The notes under the pieces: model-generated | The model's input: only the letters and a program-made list of their open reading frames with translations | Told to the model about the DNA's origin: nothing | Databases searched by the model: none | Shown here: piece after piece, positions 35,823-47,845 of the stretch | How positions within the stretch are numbered: the stretch's first letter is position 1 | How the letters are laid out: every line of letters starts with the position of its first letter | Position numbers and translations under genes: made by a program | Source of the DNA: Ganoderma boninense | Lineage: Eukaryota; Basidiomycota; Agaricomycetes; Polyporales; Polyporaceae | DNA length: 64,000 bases | NCBI GenBank assembly: GCA_002900995.3 | Contig: CM035312.1 | Span: forward strand, 3,678,602 to 3,742,601 | Reading direction: 5' to 3'

Positions 35823-38800
35823 TTATATCTGGACCATGAATGGACTCACGAGGCGGTAATCTATTATGTCGTCTGAGGGGGGCAAACGCGCCTGGGTCTG
35901 GATGTAGACCTTCTTCAAGCCTTCATCATCGTCCTCGCTCAGGGCTTCCATCGCGATGACATGACGACCGTGGGCTTTGCGCACCGACTCTTCCACCTCC
36001 GCTGCCATCTGGCTGAACATCCAGCATTTCTGCGTAGCGTATGCTGTCGCCCCAGGACTAGTGTCCCCTCGTGCGTTTCCTGAGTCGTTCCATAAGCGGG
36101 CAGCGAATTGGAAACCTCGTCGGGCTGCCCTCCCATCGGCATATAGCAAATTCACTTCTTCGTCTGTTCGTGTCTTTGCCGCCCAAGCACGGAACCAGTC
36201 AGTTCGTCGACCTGGTTAGTAGGACGGGGACATGAATACGCGTTTGGGATAGCCCTAAAGATGTTTCACCTACATTCCGTTTCCCATTGTTCACCAGCCT
36301 CGGCGGATAGTGACTGTGGGCCGGCAGGCTGGAATATCCAAGGGAGCTGTCACTGTGTGTCTCCAGTGTTGTGTAATTGCCTGGTGGGTGGAATCGTCAG
36401 GTCTCGGGATTTATCTACGGGGCGAAGAGTGAGAGGTATGGTGGCAGTGGGCTCATGAATCTGAGCAGGCACCAGTAGCCTTTTCATGCGGTCGAGGTTC
36501 TTGTTATACACCTCCGCCAGGAAGCGTGCTTGATCTTGGACTCCTTTGATTTTTTGCTGCCCTCGTGTGTGCTCTTTTTGTCCCCTGGCGTTGGTCTCCT
36601 TCTCCTGTAGTAACGCACCTTTCTTGCGAAGCGCCATTCTAATGCTGGCTAGGAGATCGTATGCATGCCCAGTACGAAGCTTCAACTCTGCGAGAGCAGC
36701 TCCTGTCGAAACTCCTGGGGTGACGTCCGTGTCCCATTCAGATTCCGAGGGTAACCCCAGTGGTATCGTTTCCGGTCCGTCGTGAGGCAGGTCCACATCT
36801 TCCAGGTCTTCCTTGCAGAGCCAGCCGGAGTAACTGCTCAGTGCGACATCTTCGCAGGCCAGCTCGGGCATAGCGTTGTACCATTCCTTTCGCCATTCGT
36901 CTATGCTGTCTCCAAGAGCACGTCTTGCCGCCCCTAACTGGGCCACGTTTTGCGTGGAAACGCCTCCTTTGCCTTGCACCGCCTGTCGGAACGTCTCCAC
37001 CCTTCGTCGTAAGTCGGCCCTGCATGGAGAAATTTTGTTTAGTCTAGATGGTGCTGGTTGTGATGGCTCACAGACCTCACTCACTGACTGTATTCCAGCT
37101 CCACGCCGTTTTTCAGGCACATCAGAGCGGTGGGGGGGAGAATGGTAGCCAGGAACCCGGGGTCTGAAGTGACGGAAGACGAATCTTCGCCATGCCTCGA
37201 TGTACCATCCATATGGCCCATAGCCGTGGACAGCTCGGTGCCCCTGGGTTTCACTGTACGATGCAAGAGCTCCTCGAGTGCGGATCCCTTGCTGGGAACT
37301 ACGGAGGCGGTCAAGATTTCGCTTGCCTGACTATACGTAGGCGTTGTGACCTGGTTACTCACGTTGGGCCGCATCCAGTACGTAGACACTAGGCTGCCTG
37401 TTGTGGGGACGACTGTGATACGTTACGGGTGTTAGAGGTTGGTCGTTAAGGTCCATCTTCAGCCAGTCATTCACTTCCTGTGCACCGGCCTCTAGCGTTA
37501 ACGCGGCCAGGTCTCGTGTCTGTTGCAGCTGAAGCAAGAGCTTCTCCGTTATCTTGCGGTGGAGGTACTTGGCTGTGATTACAGTCGGGTGAGACCCGCA
37601 GTGATTTCTACAGCCGCCCCGTGAGTCACATACCTCGACCCTCATTCTTATACCAATTCCACGAGTTGAAAAAGTCGTTGAGGGCGTCTCTTCGAGCCCC
37701 TCCGTTCATCTCCCGGCTGGACAAACCGATAGCATTATGTTCGGCCCAGATGGTCTCTACCATCTCCCCGCACGTGTGTCCAGTGCCCTGCTTGAAGCCC
37801 ATACAGTAGTCCGTCTGGCACGATTCCTGGTGGGCGAGCATGTGCATCTGGGGTAAAAGGATGCGAAGCTTCTCCACTATGTGCCTAAACTTGACGGGAA
37901 GTTCCCATTCTTTCCATCTCTCTAGGAGATTGGCGATGTACTGACATCCCACGTCGTAAGTGAGCAGCCACTCCAGAAGATCCTCTGCCGTCTCCAGGGC
38001 TCCGGCCATAGCCAGATCTAGGAGTGGATAACTACAAGTTACACGTCAATAACACGCATTACGCTGGAGCTGGTACCACATACGCTTCACCTCCAGGCAT
38101 GTCGCAAGTGCCTCGAGCACGGAAACATCCATGTCGGGTGCATGTGACGGAGATGACGCCACTCACGTCCAAGTTCTTGAATTTCCCTACCCTTTGCGAT
38201 CGAGTCACCTTAAAGCCGCTGCACGTTACAAGCTGCGAGTTATGAATAATTGTTCCTCTTCAGTGACACCCAAGACACGTACGATTTTCCAATCCTCTTT
38301 CGGGTATTTTTTGAGGAAGTCCTTTAACTTGCCTACATTGTTGAAGAAACCGTTGTCTCCCACAAGGCTGTAATCGGTGTCGTCTCCAGGCTTAGTTTTC
38401 TTCTGCAGGCTGTAGTTACCGTCCGCCCCTAAGAAAAGCCGGTAGATGTATCTGTAGATTCTAGGTTGAGTCAGGTTACAAGTGAAGGACATTAGGTGGG
38501 GACTTGCTGGATCTCAGATGGAGCGGACCGAAAATCCACAGGCAAATTCACGCCCGGCCATGGGCACGAGAAACACGGTACCGTCAAGAGGTTGGGGTCG
38601 CGCCCGGGATAGCGAAGACCATGGCAGGATCCCGAGCGAAGGGCCATCTTCATGAACCTCCACAATCGGAAAACGTAAAGAAACTCGCGATATCGATCCT
38701 AACAAAGCACCGTAAGAATAATTTAGGTAACAAATTTCGGCACGTACCGTAACCTTGTCACAGGGCGAGTTAGAGGTCCTTCGTTGCAGTTTGCGCATGT

Positions 38801-39890
38801 AATCGTATGGCGACTTCCTTGATGCCAGTATGTCCTCGTGGGCGTCCTCGAGGACTTCCACCGTGAAGGCGCTTTGTAGCTTCTGGAAGCTGGCCGGTAT
38901 CAACCCGCCGAGCACAAGTTGTTCCTCGTGTGTCCGGCGCCGTGTGGAGCTACACTCGCAGAACTCTATTCGCACGGAATGGATTCCATTCACGTGTGTG
39001 ACCACAAGAGTGTGGATTTCCGGACAGCCCGACGACACCTGTTCACATCTACGCCCTTGGTGCCCCAGGTAGTGAACTAGTCCTAGTTCACTGAGGTCTC
39101 TTTTTCGGAAACACCATCGTGGGCTGACCGGAGACGGCTGAATCCACTCCTCCACCCAGTGATACGGGGTGTGGACGTGAGCGTCACACATGCACCTTTG
39201 GCACAATGCCGGGGACTCCGAACAGTCTCTACATCGATAGAGAGCGGGGACACGTTCACAGCGTTGGCACATTCCTGGAATGTGAGGATGCGCCTCTCTC
39301 TGCAGAAGGCATCGCAGGATTAGAGGTATATGGGTCCCAGCTTCGTCGAGCTTGGCTCCGGCCGACTAATACAGGGTGTTGTTCAAGTGGGTGCGAGGTA
39401 GAGATATATTGTAGCGTACCTTTTTCGGTCGACTCTGGCTGGGACCTCTGGGGCGGGATGACGTGGGGGGCGGGGGCAACGTGGACTCGGCGTCCGCCCG
39501 CGTGGACATGGGTGCCAAGTTCTGGGGAAGCACCATCGTAGGTGCACGTTCTTCAGACATAGCTCCCAAGGCGGCATGTTCCAGTGATGCTAACGCGCTA
39601 GGTTGTAGATCGTGCCCTATACCGGTGAAGGGCCTGGTGTCCTGGGGGGGAACATGGGGTGATGGCTGCAGTGTTCGAGGTGGGGAATGAATCCTGGGGA
39701 GCTTAGCAGGTCGCGGATCGTCATATTCTTCCATGCGAACGACGTGATCTGTCAATTGCACTCCAGAAGTACTGGCCTCGTAGTAGTGTTGCACAACCAC
39801 CGAAGTCCGAGGAGTGGCTAGAGGACCGTCCGAACCAAGGTTGCGATCTATGATTTTGGAACGGTTCTTCTTGGGCTTCTTGAAGCTCAT
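35823..39890 (-). CDS. KDZ-superfamily transposase
   Basis: About eleven exons, roughly 1,100 aa. Exon 1 (39890 to about 39424) begins MSFKKPKKNRSK and is a disordered leader. Exon 2 carries the CxC2-type zinc-binding region: CQRCERVPALYRCRDC, CQRCMCDAHVHTPYHWVEEW, LGHQGRRCE, HVNGIHSVRIEFCEC, VLGGLIPASFQKLQSAFTVE. Then come DRYREFLYVFRLWRFMKM with CFSCPWPGVNLP, RYIYRLFLGADGNYSLQKK (first catalytic Asp), FKNLDVSGVISVTCTRHG, LTYDVGCQY (second Asp), MHMLAHQESCQTDYCMGF and CGEMVETIWAEHN (candidate Glu), then REMNGGARRDALNDFF. The C-terminal helical part has ELKLRTGHAYDLLASIRMAL and ARGQKEHTRGQQK, ending at 35823. No stop or frameshift was found, so it could be active. Internal exon edges are provisional, in particular near 38500 and 38240 where donors are weak. 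Family membership is clear from the order of motifs. Confidence 0.9.
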
Positions 39891-40178
39891 GACGAAGACA
39901 AGAGCTGATATGAATCCTGCACCGTGATAAATCAGGACAGCGAGATTGAAAGAAGCAAAGTGGAAATAGATCCAACTGTCCACGTGTGGCCGGTTGAACC
40001 CCCCGGTCTTGCTGATCGCTTGGAGCAACACATGAGGTGAATGAACACGGCATCTCCAACCGTGACGGCACCTGACTAACATACGTAATTTTATAGGGGA
40101 GCTTGGTACAAATTACGGGTTGCATCTAGATATTACGAGGTTCGGGAACAACGTAGGTTACAAAGCGAATACAAATCA

Positions 40179-42326
40179 TCACTGCACTGTAGACGTACGA
40201 GGTAAACTGTGGGGGACAATCGGCGCACGGCCAGACGCCTCGAAGAAAGTCTGTATGTAAAAGGACGCCAAGCGAAATTCGACATCTTCGATGACCTCGA
40301 CTGAGTCTGCAATTTGCAAAGGTTTGGCGTCAAGAATGCACTGAGGGCATCTGGGCCACCCTATAAGCACCTCACGAAGCGCATTGAGGGCGTTAACTCG
40401 ACGTTGTGGCAGGGCAGCGAATAAGCCGCATGCGTCAGGGGCGGGGATTTCGGGGACTACCCACAAGCTGTTGCACGGGAATACTCGGGCCACACGCATT
40501 GTCCTCTCGGCTTCATGCGACGGTGACTTGACAGGGCGTATGAAGCGATCTAAACCCCAAAGTTCGTAGCGGAACCCCAGCTCGAAAGTCTCCCAAACGA
40601 TTAGCGGAGCGATCTCTTCCGAAATACACGTCAAACCATGGTCATGCCATTCTACCTCGCCGTCGGCATCGGCGTCCAGCTCCACCTCCTCGAAAATCCG
40701 GCCGAAGATCTGCCGAATTTCGTACGCACGTTTTCCGGTTTTCGTAAAACTGTTGGGATCGTCGGGTACCCCGTTGAGGAAGTCCCTCCAAGACTGAGGG
40801 GAAACTCGGACCGCGCCAGCTCCAGGAATCTGTAACATGTAAAGCCACACTGGCTGAGCCCGGAGCCAGTTTAGAAGGTAGCGGTGCTGTCGAGCCGGAG
40901 CCTTCCCTCCTAGGAGGAGGGCAGGCTCCGGGATCCAGTAGCCCCACAATTCTTCTGCCGGCTTGGCGACGTGAGAGCGATCAATGCCATGCATGGCTCG
41001 ATCCCAACTCGACAATGCGGGTGGCATCCACTTATGTGAAGGATCGTGGAACTTGTCCCGGCCTCGAGTTTGCGAAGGATGGACGAACTGAGAACTCTCC
41101 CGCCGGTCAACGGAGTCTGGCACAGGTACATTAACACGACCACGTCACAAAAAAGGTCAACGGAACGTACATGGAGAAGGTCGCTGCATATCCTTCAGTC
41201 GCGGTCGCCTGACAGCGGCAAGCGTGGAGTAACTCCGAGGGGCGGACGGTAGTGCGGACGTGGGCCCAACGTTGTCCATGGGCGCCTGCCTACGCGCAAT
41301 GGCACGATATTCGTCCGGATCGGAAATATGTGAGGTAGGAATGCGGGCGATGTCCATGTAGCTGGGGATGGAGAAAGTTACCTCCAAATGGCGAGGACCC
41401 GTCAGGCCTTGGTAGATAGGAGTGTGGCAACCGACTTTTGGATGGGAGACTTCCGATGCGGAGACCATGGCGACAAGTCGGCAAATGTGGATGTCGGAGG
41501 AGACGATGTGAGAGGCGCGCACCCACCAAACAGGAATTCCCATGGCGAAGAGCTTCTGGACCTCATTGGGCTCCGAGGTCCACGCTCCCATGAGTCCGTT
41601 GTCTGCGGGTAGGGAGTTTGGCGAGGGCGGTAGAGAAGCCAGGTTGTAGAATGTCATAAACGCCGAGCACAACCGCCAGTTCCGCTGCACCGTCGCCAGT
41701 TGCAGTACTTGGTCTCGGAACGTAGCGGGCACATGACATAGGCGCAGCCAGGCCATCGTCATTTGCTGTTCGTATTGTCGAAGAGGTTCCAGCTTGACGG
41801 CCGCCTGGGGAGGTACGTATCGTCGAGCTCGACCGGACATGTCCTTCACAACGGGCTCCAAGGTGAGGAGAAAATCAGCGGACCATCGGCCGAACCCTCG
41901 TACTGGCGTGTTGCGAAAGTATACGAAATGATCCGAGGAAGGAGGGGCCCAGATGGCGGAGTTGGGAAAAGAGCGAGGGGAAGCGTTTCGTGCATGGTGC
42001 TGTGGGTCCTTCGGAATCGCGGCGAGGTAAGGATACTGTGATGTGTACACTTGAGGCCAGAGTAGGGGGTCGGGCTTGCCGAAGCCTCCATTTTCTCGTA
42101 GGTAGATCGATACAATGCCCTGCACGACCTCGGGAACGTACCCGATGTTGGGGGACGTTACTAGGAAGGTGTCCTTGGGACCCCAGGCTCCAACGACACC
42201 GTCGTTAAACCCTACAGGGAACAAGTCTATCACAATGAGTTGTCAGCGTGACACATTGCACAGTAAATGAGGAAGTTGGTACCCACCTGGATCGACAGAC
42301 AGACGTGTACGCGTCGGGTTAGTCAT
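40179..42326 (-). CDS. Unknown 677-aa protein, KDZ neighbour
   Basis: Exons 42326-42287, 42226-41171 and 41116-40179 join in phases 1 and 1 to an uninterrupted 677-aa frame. Introns of 60 and 54 nt have GTGGGT and GTACGT donors and AG acceptors. Recognisable blocks are IVSIYLRENGGFGKPDPLLW, PQVYTSQYPYLAAIPKDP, LCHVPATFRDQVLQLATVQR, FMTFYNLASLPPS, GIPVWWVRASHIV, and in the third exon WGYWIPEPALLL, QHRYLLNWLRAQPVWLYML and RPVKSPSHEAERTMRVARVF. Similar proteins are, to my recollection, multi-copy in agaricomycete genomes near such elements, but no domain or function is known to me. It reads in the same direction as the transposase, 289 bp upstream of it. The sequence is free of stops and well spliced, so it is probably maintained. 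Confidence 0.75.
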
Positions 42327-43221
42327 GAAGAGAGGGAGGGGGACACAGAGTCATCTAACCCCAAAGTGGGGCGCATGCACCACGTTATATGCAACAGATT
42401 CGTCGGAGCCGCACCCACTGCAGCGGCGAACCTAGGTTCTACCAACGACACGATGTTCGGTCTTGGACTTGGACAAGACGGTGTGCTCGTGAGCCACGAA
42501 AGGCGTACCACGTGTTCGCCTCGTCAACCGGGATGTGCCGGAACTCCGAAGCGCCGACTGTAAGGCTAAAGGGCAGTGTGCGCGCAACCTACTCGCGTCA
42601 TTCATACATTCTTACCAGTGAGACAAACAGAGGTCCTGGCGTGCGACGCGACGTGTGAGTCATCTACCTGTCCGCGACGTGTGAGTCATGTACCTGTCTG
42701 AAAATGATCTCACGTTACCACACAGGCATCTCCAGCTTCCTGACTCCAGGTCAGCGACGACTCGGATCGCGCCCGCAGTGACGGTATGTGACTCAGCTTG
42801 TCCTGTTCAAGTGCGGGCTAAATGATCGGGATATTCAAACAGGGACAGTACGTGGGCCATACGCACCGGTATATGGCAAAGGCAAGCTGTGCGCTCGCGT
42901 ACATATAAGCCAGACGACGACTGTGCGTCCCGATGGACTCCACGCTAGGAAGAAGTCGGCTGGGTGCAGTGCAGCGGTTGCGCCGTGCCACTGCGTTCAA
43001 TAGCAGCGACAGATGGCATTGGGGTACGGGAAGTCGCAACATACCTGATAGGACACGGAGGTTTTACCACTTAATCGCGCTTTCCCTGGCTAAGCCAGCA
43101 ACTAGCGCCGCCGCGCTTGAACCGCGGATACAGACAGACGGCGAGAATCGGAACAAACTCTCGCTATGGAGATCAGAGAGACTTTCATGGGTTAAGTCCA
43201 CCTCATCTGGGACTTTAAAAG
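42327..43221. other. Divergent intergenic region
   Basis: Lies between the starts of the genes at 40179-42326 (-) and 43222-45008 (+), so it should hold both promoters. A near-perfect tandem pair of about 25 bp (GCGACGTGTGAGTCAT, then TACCTGTC) sits at 42648-42698 with a 26-bp period. A TATA-like word is not obvious. Confidence 0.5.
42648..42698. repeat. 26-bp period tandem pair
   Basis: GCGACGTGTGAGTCAT(C/G)TACCTGTC occurs twice in direct tandem, with one mismatch in the unit, between two divergent genes. It contains TGAGTCA, the core of AP-1/bZIP sites, in each copy. A regulatory role is inference only. Confidence 0.7.
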
Positions 43222-45008
43222 ATGGCTACCCTGGCGTTTGTGCCCGTGGACACTCCATCGACAGGCCCTCAACCGGTCTCCGTCTCTACCTCGCCCCGAA
43301 ACCTCTTTCTAATCTTCTGTCTTGCCGCCGTGACCTCACTTCTCCACACCTTCCACTGGTTTTACCGCCACCGTACCCAAGCCCACTGCCCAATGACGGA
43401 CGACGCTCGCGTTTATGCTCTGGTTCGTGCCGCGGCCCCACCAAAATATCGCATTCGTGAAGAACTAGAAGCCTGCGCAGTTACGGGACGCAAACACTCC
43501 CACAAGCTCGTCACGGGCGGGCCTGGTACCAAGAAGGACGACATCGGCCTTATTTTGAGTGTGGTAAGTGGCTTCCTACCCAGGCAGTGACGCTATTACT
43601 GAACCGCAGCCGTGACCACTTCAGTGCCCTAACGTAAGAAGCATTTGCTGGACGTCGAACTCGGACGTGAACTGAACAGGTCATTTTTTCAGACGCGTTC
43701 CACCCGGTGTGGGCGGCATCTCAAGCCCATCAAGTTACAAATGACTCTCGATAGTCGTTTGGGACTCCTGCTCGACCTCGCCGTTCTGCAACCTCCCCCA
43801 TTCCACAGTGAAGTGTTCGCCCGATGGTGCTGCCAAGCCACGATGGCTCTCCTTGCTCGGGACGCGGCCATTCTCCGGGGATGCCCTCCGCTGGCCCCTG
43901 GACTTTTCACAGCCTTCACACCATCCATCCCCGGCTGGGAGGACTTGCCACGTCTGAGAGAGGCTGTCGACGCCGGTCGCCTGCCTGTTCGCACTCAAGC
44001 TTATCCGTTGGTCCTCGCAGCTGATGGAGAGGAGGTCGACGTCCTGCTAGTCATATACGAGATTGTACGTGGTTTGCCATATCTATCCCGGCTACCAGGT
44101 CCCAACTCATGCCTGTTCCGCCCTGATAGGACCGCATTGGACCATATCGTGTGGTGGCCAAAGGCAAGAAACTTGGAGCTCTGGTCGGTTTCACTTTCAG
44201 ACAGCCCGCCGTTATTCGAGCCCTAGGCTTAGCACCCAACTCCCGAGAGTTAAGCTTGTATCTCATGTACGAGCCCTTTCAACAAGCGTGGACGAAAGCG
44301 GTTCAGCCGTGCCAGACGGTAACGGTGTGCGAGGGAGGAGGGGCAATTTACCGCCATCCCAGAGTCAACGTGACTCTCTGGCTGGACCTCTACGTGAAAC
44401 ACATATATCCGGACTGGGTACGCCAGGGGTTGGCGTTGCATGACCTCGCTGCCATTGCCGCGGAGAACGACGGCGCTTCCCAGCCTCTCGCTCCTGCGGC
44501 CCCTCGCGAGGCCACCAAGGGCTCTGGTGGCGTTGCTGTCCATGCCAAGCGTCCACTCCTGGCACTTCCTCCCCCCACGTCGAGCGACAAACCCAATCGT
44601 CTACTGCTGCCGTTGCGCGTCCCAGGTCCAGCCGTCAAGGCGACGCGTGAGCGGCTCATGGGGCCCACCCACCCCGTCATGTCGAAGTGCATTCCATTGG
44701 CACTCCCGGCGCCCGATGTGGACGAGACCGAAGATACAGTGAGGGCGCCTACCGCGAATACGGCACCCGCTACGACCGGAGTCCGTGGTGGCAGTTCAGC
44801 GGAGACATCTAACATCGTAGATCTTACGGTGGATACCGACAATGTGAAGACGCGCAAACGCAAGAGGAGTCTGGTAGGCCCTGAACCTGTGGTGGAGCTT
44901 AGTGTAGTGCTCGAGGAGAAAGGATCGCGTCGAAGGCGTCAGCGACGCCTCCGAACCGTGATGAAGCTAGAGGGTAAGGGAACGAAGCGGGAACCTTACA
45001 TACTCTAG
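43222..45008 (+). CDS. Unknown protein, basic C terminus, cluster member
   Basis: The first exon from 43222 (or the internal ATG at 43393) has a hydrophobic stretch (LFLIFCLAAVTSLLHTFHWF) and then KYRIREELEACAVTGRKHSH. After a GTAAGT donor (43564), coding resumes at about 43694 (RCGRHLKPIKLQMTLDSRL), perhaps with a 9-nt microexon between. A GTACGT donor at about 44065 joins to GPYRVVAKGKKLGALVGFTF, then AVIRALGLAPNSRELSLYLM and PRVNVTLWLDLYVKHIYPDW. The tail is rich in Pro/Ala and then basic (KTRKRKR, GSRRRRQRRLRTVMKLEGKG), suggesting nuclear or nucleic-acid binding. It stops at 45008. No domain is recognised. Frames are intact through the last exon. Confidence 0.6.
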
Positions 45009-45490
45009 ATACAACGCGTAGCGCCTTAGTGTGACTCCACATTTACGATACCTAACATCTCGTAATACCAACTGCCACATCCCCCACTCCATCCGTATTA
45101 GCGACTGAAAAATATACCGGGCACCACGACCCAGAACATGTCTCGTATAATACAATTTCGGAAGAGAGCGGAGGAATGTGGCGGAATGCATGTAAAGACG
45201 ATTTAGTCGTCGCTTGCTAGTCCCCCCTTACCCAAATGCATAAGTATAAGGCGGGCTGGCTACGCCTCCCCACACGTTATGCCATTTCCACCCGCTGTGA
45301 GAAACCTCCATGTCCCAAGCCGCCACCCATGAATATGTGGGGCTTATATGCGGAGCCACCTATTTCCCTATAACCATGCCGCCCTTGTATCATCACGACT
45401 TCGTGGAGTTCCAAGCCCATCTACAAGCCGACAGAGAGGCTGGGACCTTCGCTCCCCACTTGACATTCAGTCGATGGATGGGGGCGAGAC

Positions 45491-45950
45491 TGTTACGACT
45501 GGCTGTCGAGTAAGATCAGGGAGGAGGCTTACGAGACGAGCAAGGGCGTCGACGAGCACTTGTGCAGCGAGAGCGGAGCAGGGCTCGACAGTCAGGCTGG
45601 AGACAAGATGTATTGAGCGAGTAAGTAACGAGCGAGAATATAGCAAGGCTTACCTGGAGACAAGAGGTCGAAACTGAGGTCTCCAGGTAGCGAAGTACAG
45701 GCCTTATATACATGTAACGGACAATGGGAACCGGGGACAATAGGTAACTATGGACACGGGAACCAGTGGAAGAACAATGGTATGTAGTACAATGACGACG
45801 GGAACAATGGGTAACAGGAGTTATTGTACTGCGAGAACAAGGGACGGGTTTGCTAAACAACGGAGGACAATAAGGACGACACGGGAGGCAAACAGTCCAA
45901 AAAGGGAAAGAGAGACGCCGGGGTAGGCGCCGAGCGTGCCGTTCATGACA
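45491..45950 (-). repeat. 3' LTR of element 1
   Basis: 460 bp. Shares its TATATAAG promoter word, AGTTTCGACCT start word and ends with the other three LTR copies. Confidence 0.95.
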
Positions 45951-45976
45951 ATACCCCCCTCCTAAGGATCGAGTCC

Positions 45977-47737
45977 TCACGATCGAGTCTTCTTGTTGAG
46001 AGGGCCAGGAGCGTCGGGATGTGTCGAATGAAACTTTTGCAGCACTTTTGGCGCATTTGCTAGATCCAACACGTCTTCCCAGCTATCGTGTTCAGGGCCC
46101 CAGCCCTTCCAGTGAACAAGATACTGCAGTTTCTTCCACCGCCCATACCGACGCGACTCTAACACTTCCTCTACTTCGTACTCTTCCTCTCCTTCCACTT
46201 CAAGAGCTGCGGGTTCAGGGGGATGCCGACCAGGAAGTTGGCTTTCTTTGTGCGGGTGTAGGAGTGTCACATGGAACACCGGGTGGAGCCCCATGTCTTT
46301 GGGGAGCTTGAGCTCGTAAGCCAAGTTGCCCACCTTGCGCTTGACAGGGTACGGGCCAGCGTACCGGTCCACCAGCTTCCGAGAGACTCCTGGGACACGG
46401 AAGTTCCTCGTGTCGAGCCACACCTTCTGACCCTCCTTGAACTCTGGGGCAGTGGAGACATAGCGATCGTAGTACTCCTTCATCCGCTCTGCTGCCAGGG
46501 TTAAGGCTGAGGTCGCATCCTCCCTTGCCTGCCGCAACTCCTCTCTTCGTTCATCCGCCGTAGGCACCGTGGTGGATAGCATCGGAACGTGGAACTGAGG
46601 TTCATAGCCGTACATGAGGTAAAACGGCGAGTACCCTGTGGATGAATGTACGCGCGAGTTAAAGCAGTACTCTGCTGTTGGTAGCCACTTGACCCAATCG
46701 TCGCGGCGCCTTGAGCAGTACATCCGCAGGTACGCCTCTATCTCCTGGTTCCATCGCTCTGACTGTCCATCCGTCTGCGGGTGGTAGGCTGTGGACAACG
46801 CGCTTTCTATGTCGAGGCCTTTAAGGATTGCACGGAAGAGCTTGCTAGAGAACTGGGGCCCCCGATCAGAGATGATCTTTCGCGGGAGTCCATGTAGACG
46901 GAACCATTCTCTAATGAAGTTGTCTGCAGTCCCTTCCGTGTCAATCTCCTCGGTGCATGGAATAAGGTGAATCATCTTTCCATGCCGATCAGCAATAAGC
47001 TGGAGCGCGTTGTATCCGTCCACCTCCGGCAGTCCAGTGATGAAGTCACAGGTAACTACTTGGCCTGGGCCGTCCGGGATCTCGTTGGGTTGAAGGGGAC
47101 CATGTGGCTTCGCATGTGAAGTCTTGCCACGGCGACAAGTGTCGCAGGTCTCAACGTAATCCTTAATGAACTTTGCCATGCCCGGCCACCAGTAGTTCCG
47201 TGTAACCAACTCCACCGTCTTTGCCTGGCCAGGGTGTCCAGCAGGCGGGAGGTCGTGGTGAATGCGCACTATCTCTGCTCGGAGCGCGTCATCTTTGGGG
47301 ACATAAACTCGGCCGCGGTAGAGCAGCAGGCCTTGTTCTGTGTTCCAGTCCACCAAATCGTTCTGTAGACGTGCTGGCCCTAGCTTATCGAGCTTGCTGA
47401 GTGCCTCTGCGACCTCCTGCTCACGCTCTCCACATTCTCGAATGCGGCGGAGCAGTGCCTTCTCTGGTACCACTGACATGTGCCCTCTCTTAGCTGCCAG
47501 TACTCGGAAGCGATCGGGTTGCAACATGACTCGGTTCAGGTTGTCATCGGCGTCATCCTTCTGGTGATCAGGCCTGTGCGACAGCGCATCTGCCCTACCA
47601 TTGGAGGTGCCTGGCTTGTGTGCAATGACAAAGTCGAACCGCGACAGATAGAGAGCCCATCGTGCCTGCCTGCGCGTGAGGTTTTGTGCGGCCTTCCAGT
47701 ACTCGAGGTTCTTGTGGTCCGACTGGATCTCGAACAC
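45977..47737 (-). CDS. Element 1 Pol, RNase H end, integrase and chromodomain
   Basis: The frame begins within RNase H ([33 protein letters not shown]), then the HHCC integrase region ([37 protein letters not shown]). The DDE core follows: CDFITGLP (Asp), [10 protein letters not shown] (Asp), [16 protein letters not shown] (Glu). The [19 protein letters not shown] tail comes next and a C-terminal chromodomain with [27 protein letters not shown] and APKVLQKFH. The stop at 45977 lies just before the polypurine tract and 3' LTR. Integrase motifs are complete. The frame is cut off from the upstream Pol part by a two-base insertion near 47740 relative to element 2. Chromodomains in this group steer integration to histone-marked chromatin, which is known for the family and not shown here. 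Confidence 0.95.
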   Translation of the reverse strand: MFEIQSDHKNLEYWKAAQNLTRRQARWALYLSRFDFVIAHKPGTSNGRADALSHRPDHQKDDADDNLNRVMLQPDRFRVLAAKRGHMSVVPEKALLRRIRECGEREQEVAEALSKLDKLGPARLQNDLVDWNTEQGLLLYRGRVYVPKDDALRAEIVRIHHDLPPAGHPGQAKTVELVTRNYWWPGMAKFIKDYVETCDTCRRGKTSHAKPHGPLQPNEIPDGPGQVVTCDFITGLPEVDGYNALQLIADRHGKMIHLIPCTEEIDTEGTADNFIREWFRLHGLPRKIISDRGPQFSSKLFRAILKGLDIESALSTAYHPQTDGQSERWNQEIEAYLRMYCSRRRDDWVKWLPTAEYCFNSRVHSSTGYSPFYLMYGYEPQFHVPMLSTTVPTADERREELRQAREDATSALTLAAERMKEYYDRYVSTAPEFKEGQKVWLDTRNFRVPGVSRKLVDRYAGPYPVKRKVGNLAYELKLPKDMGLHPVFHVTLLHPHKESQLPGRHPPEPAALEVEGEEEYEVEEVLESRRYGRWKKLQYLVHWKGWGPEHDSWEDVLDLANAPKVLQKFHSTHPDAPGPLNKKTRS

Positions 47738-47845
47738 ACACTAGGAAGACCCTCGAGGTAGTGGCGCCAGGCCTGCAGGGCACGGATGATGGCGAGCATC
47801 TCCTTGTCATAGATCTCGTAGTTGCGTTCCGCATCGCTCATTGAC

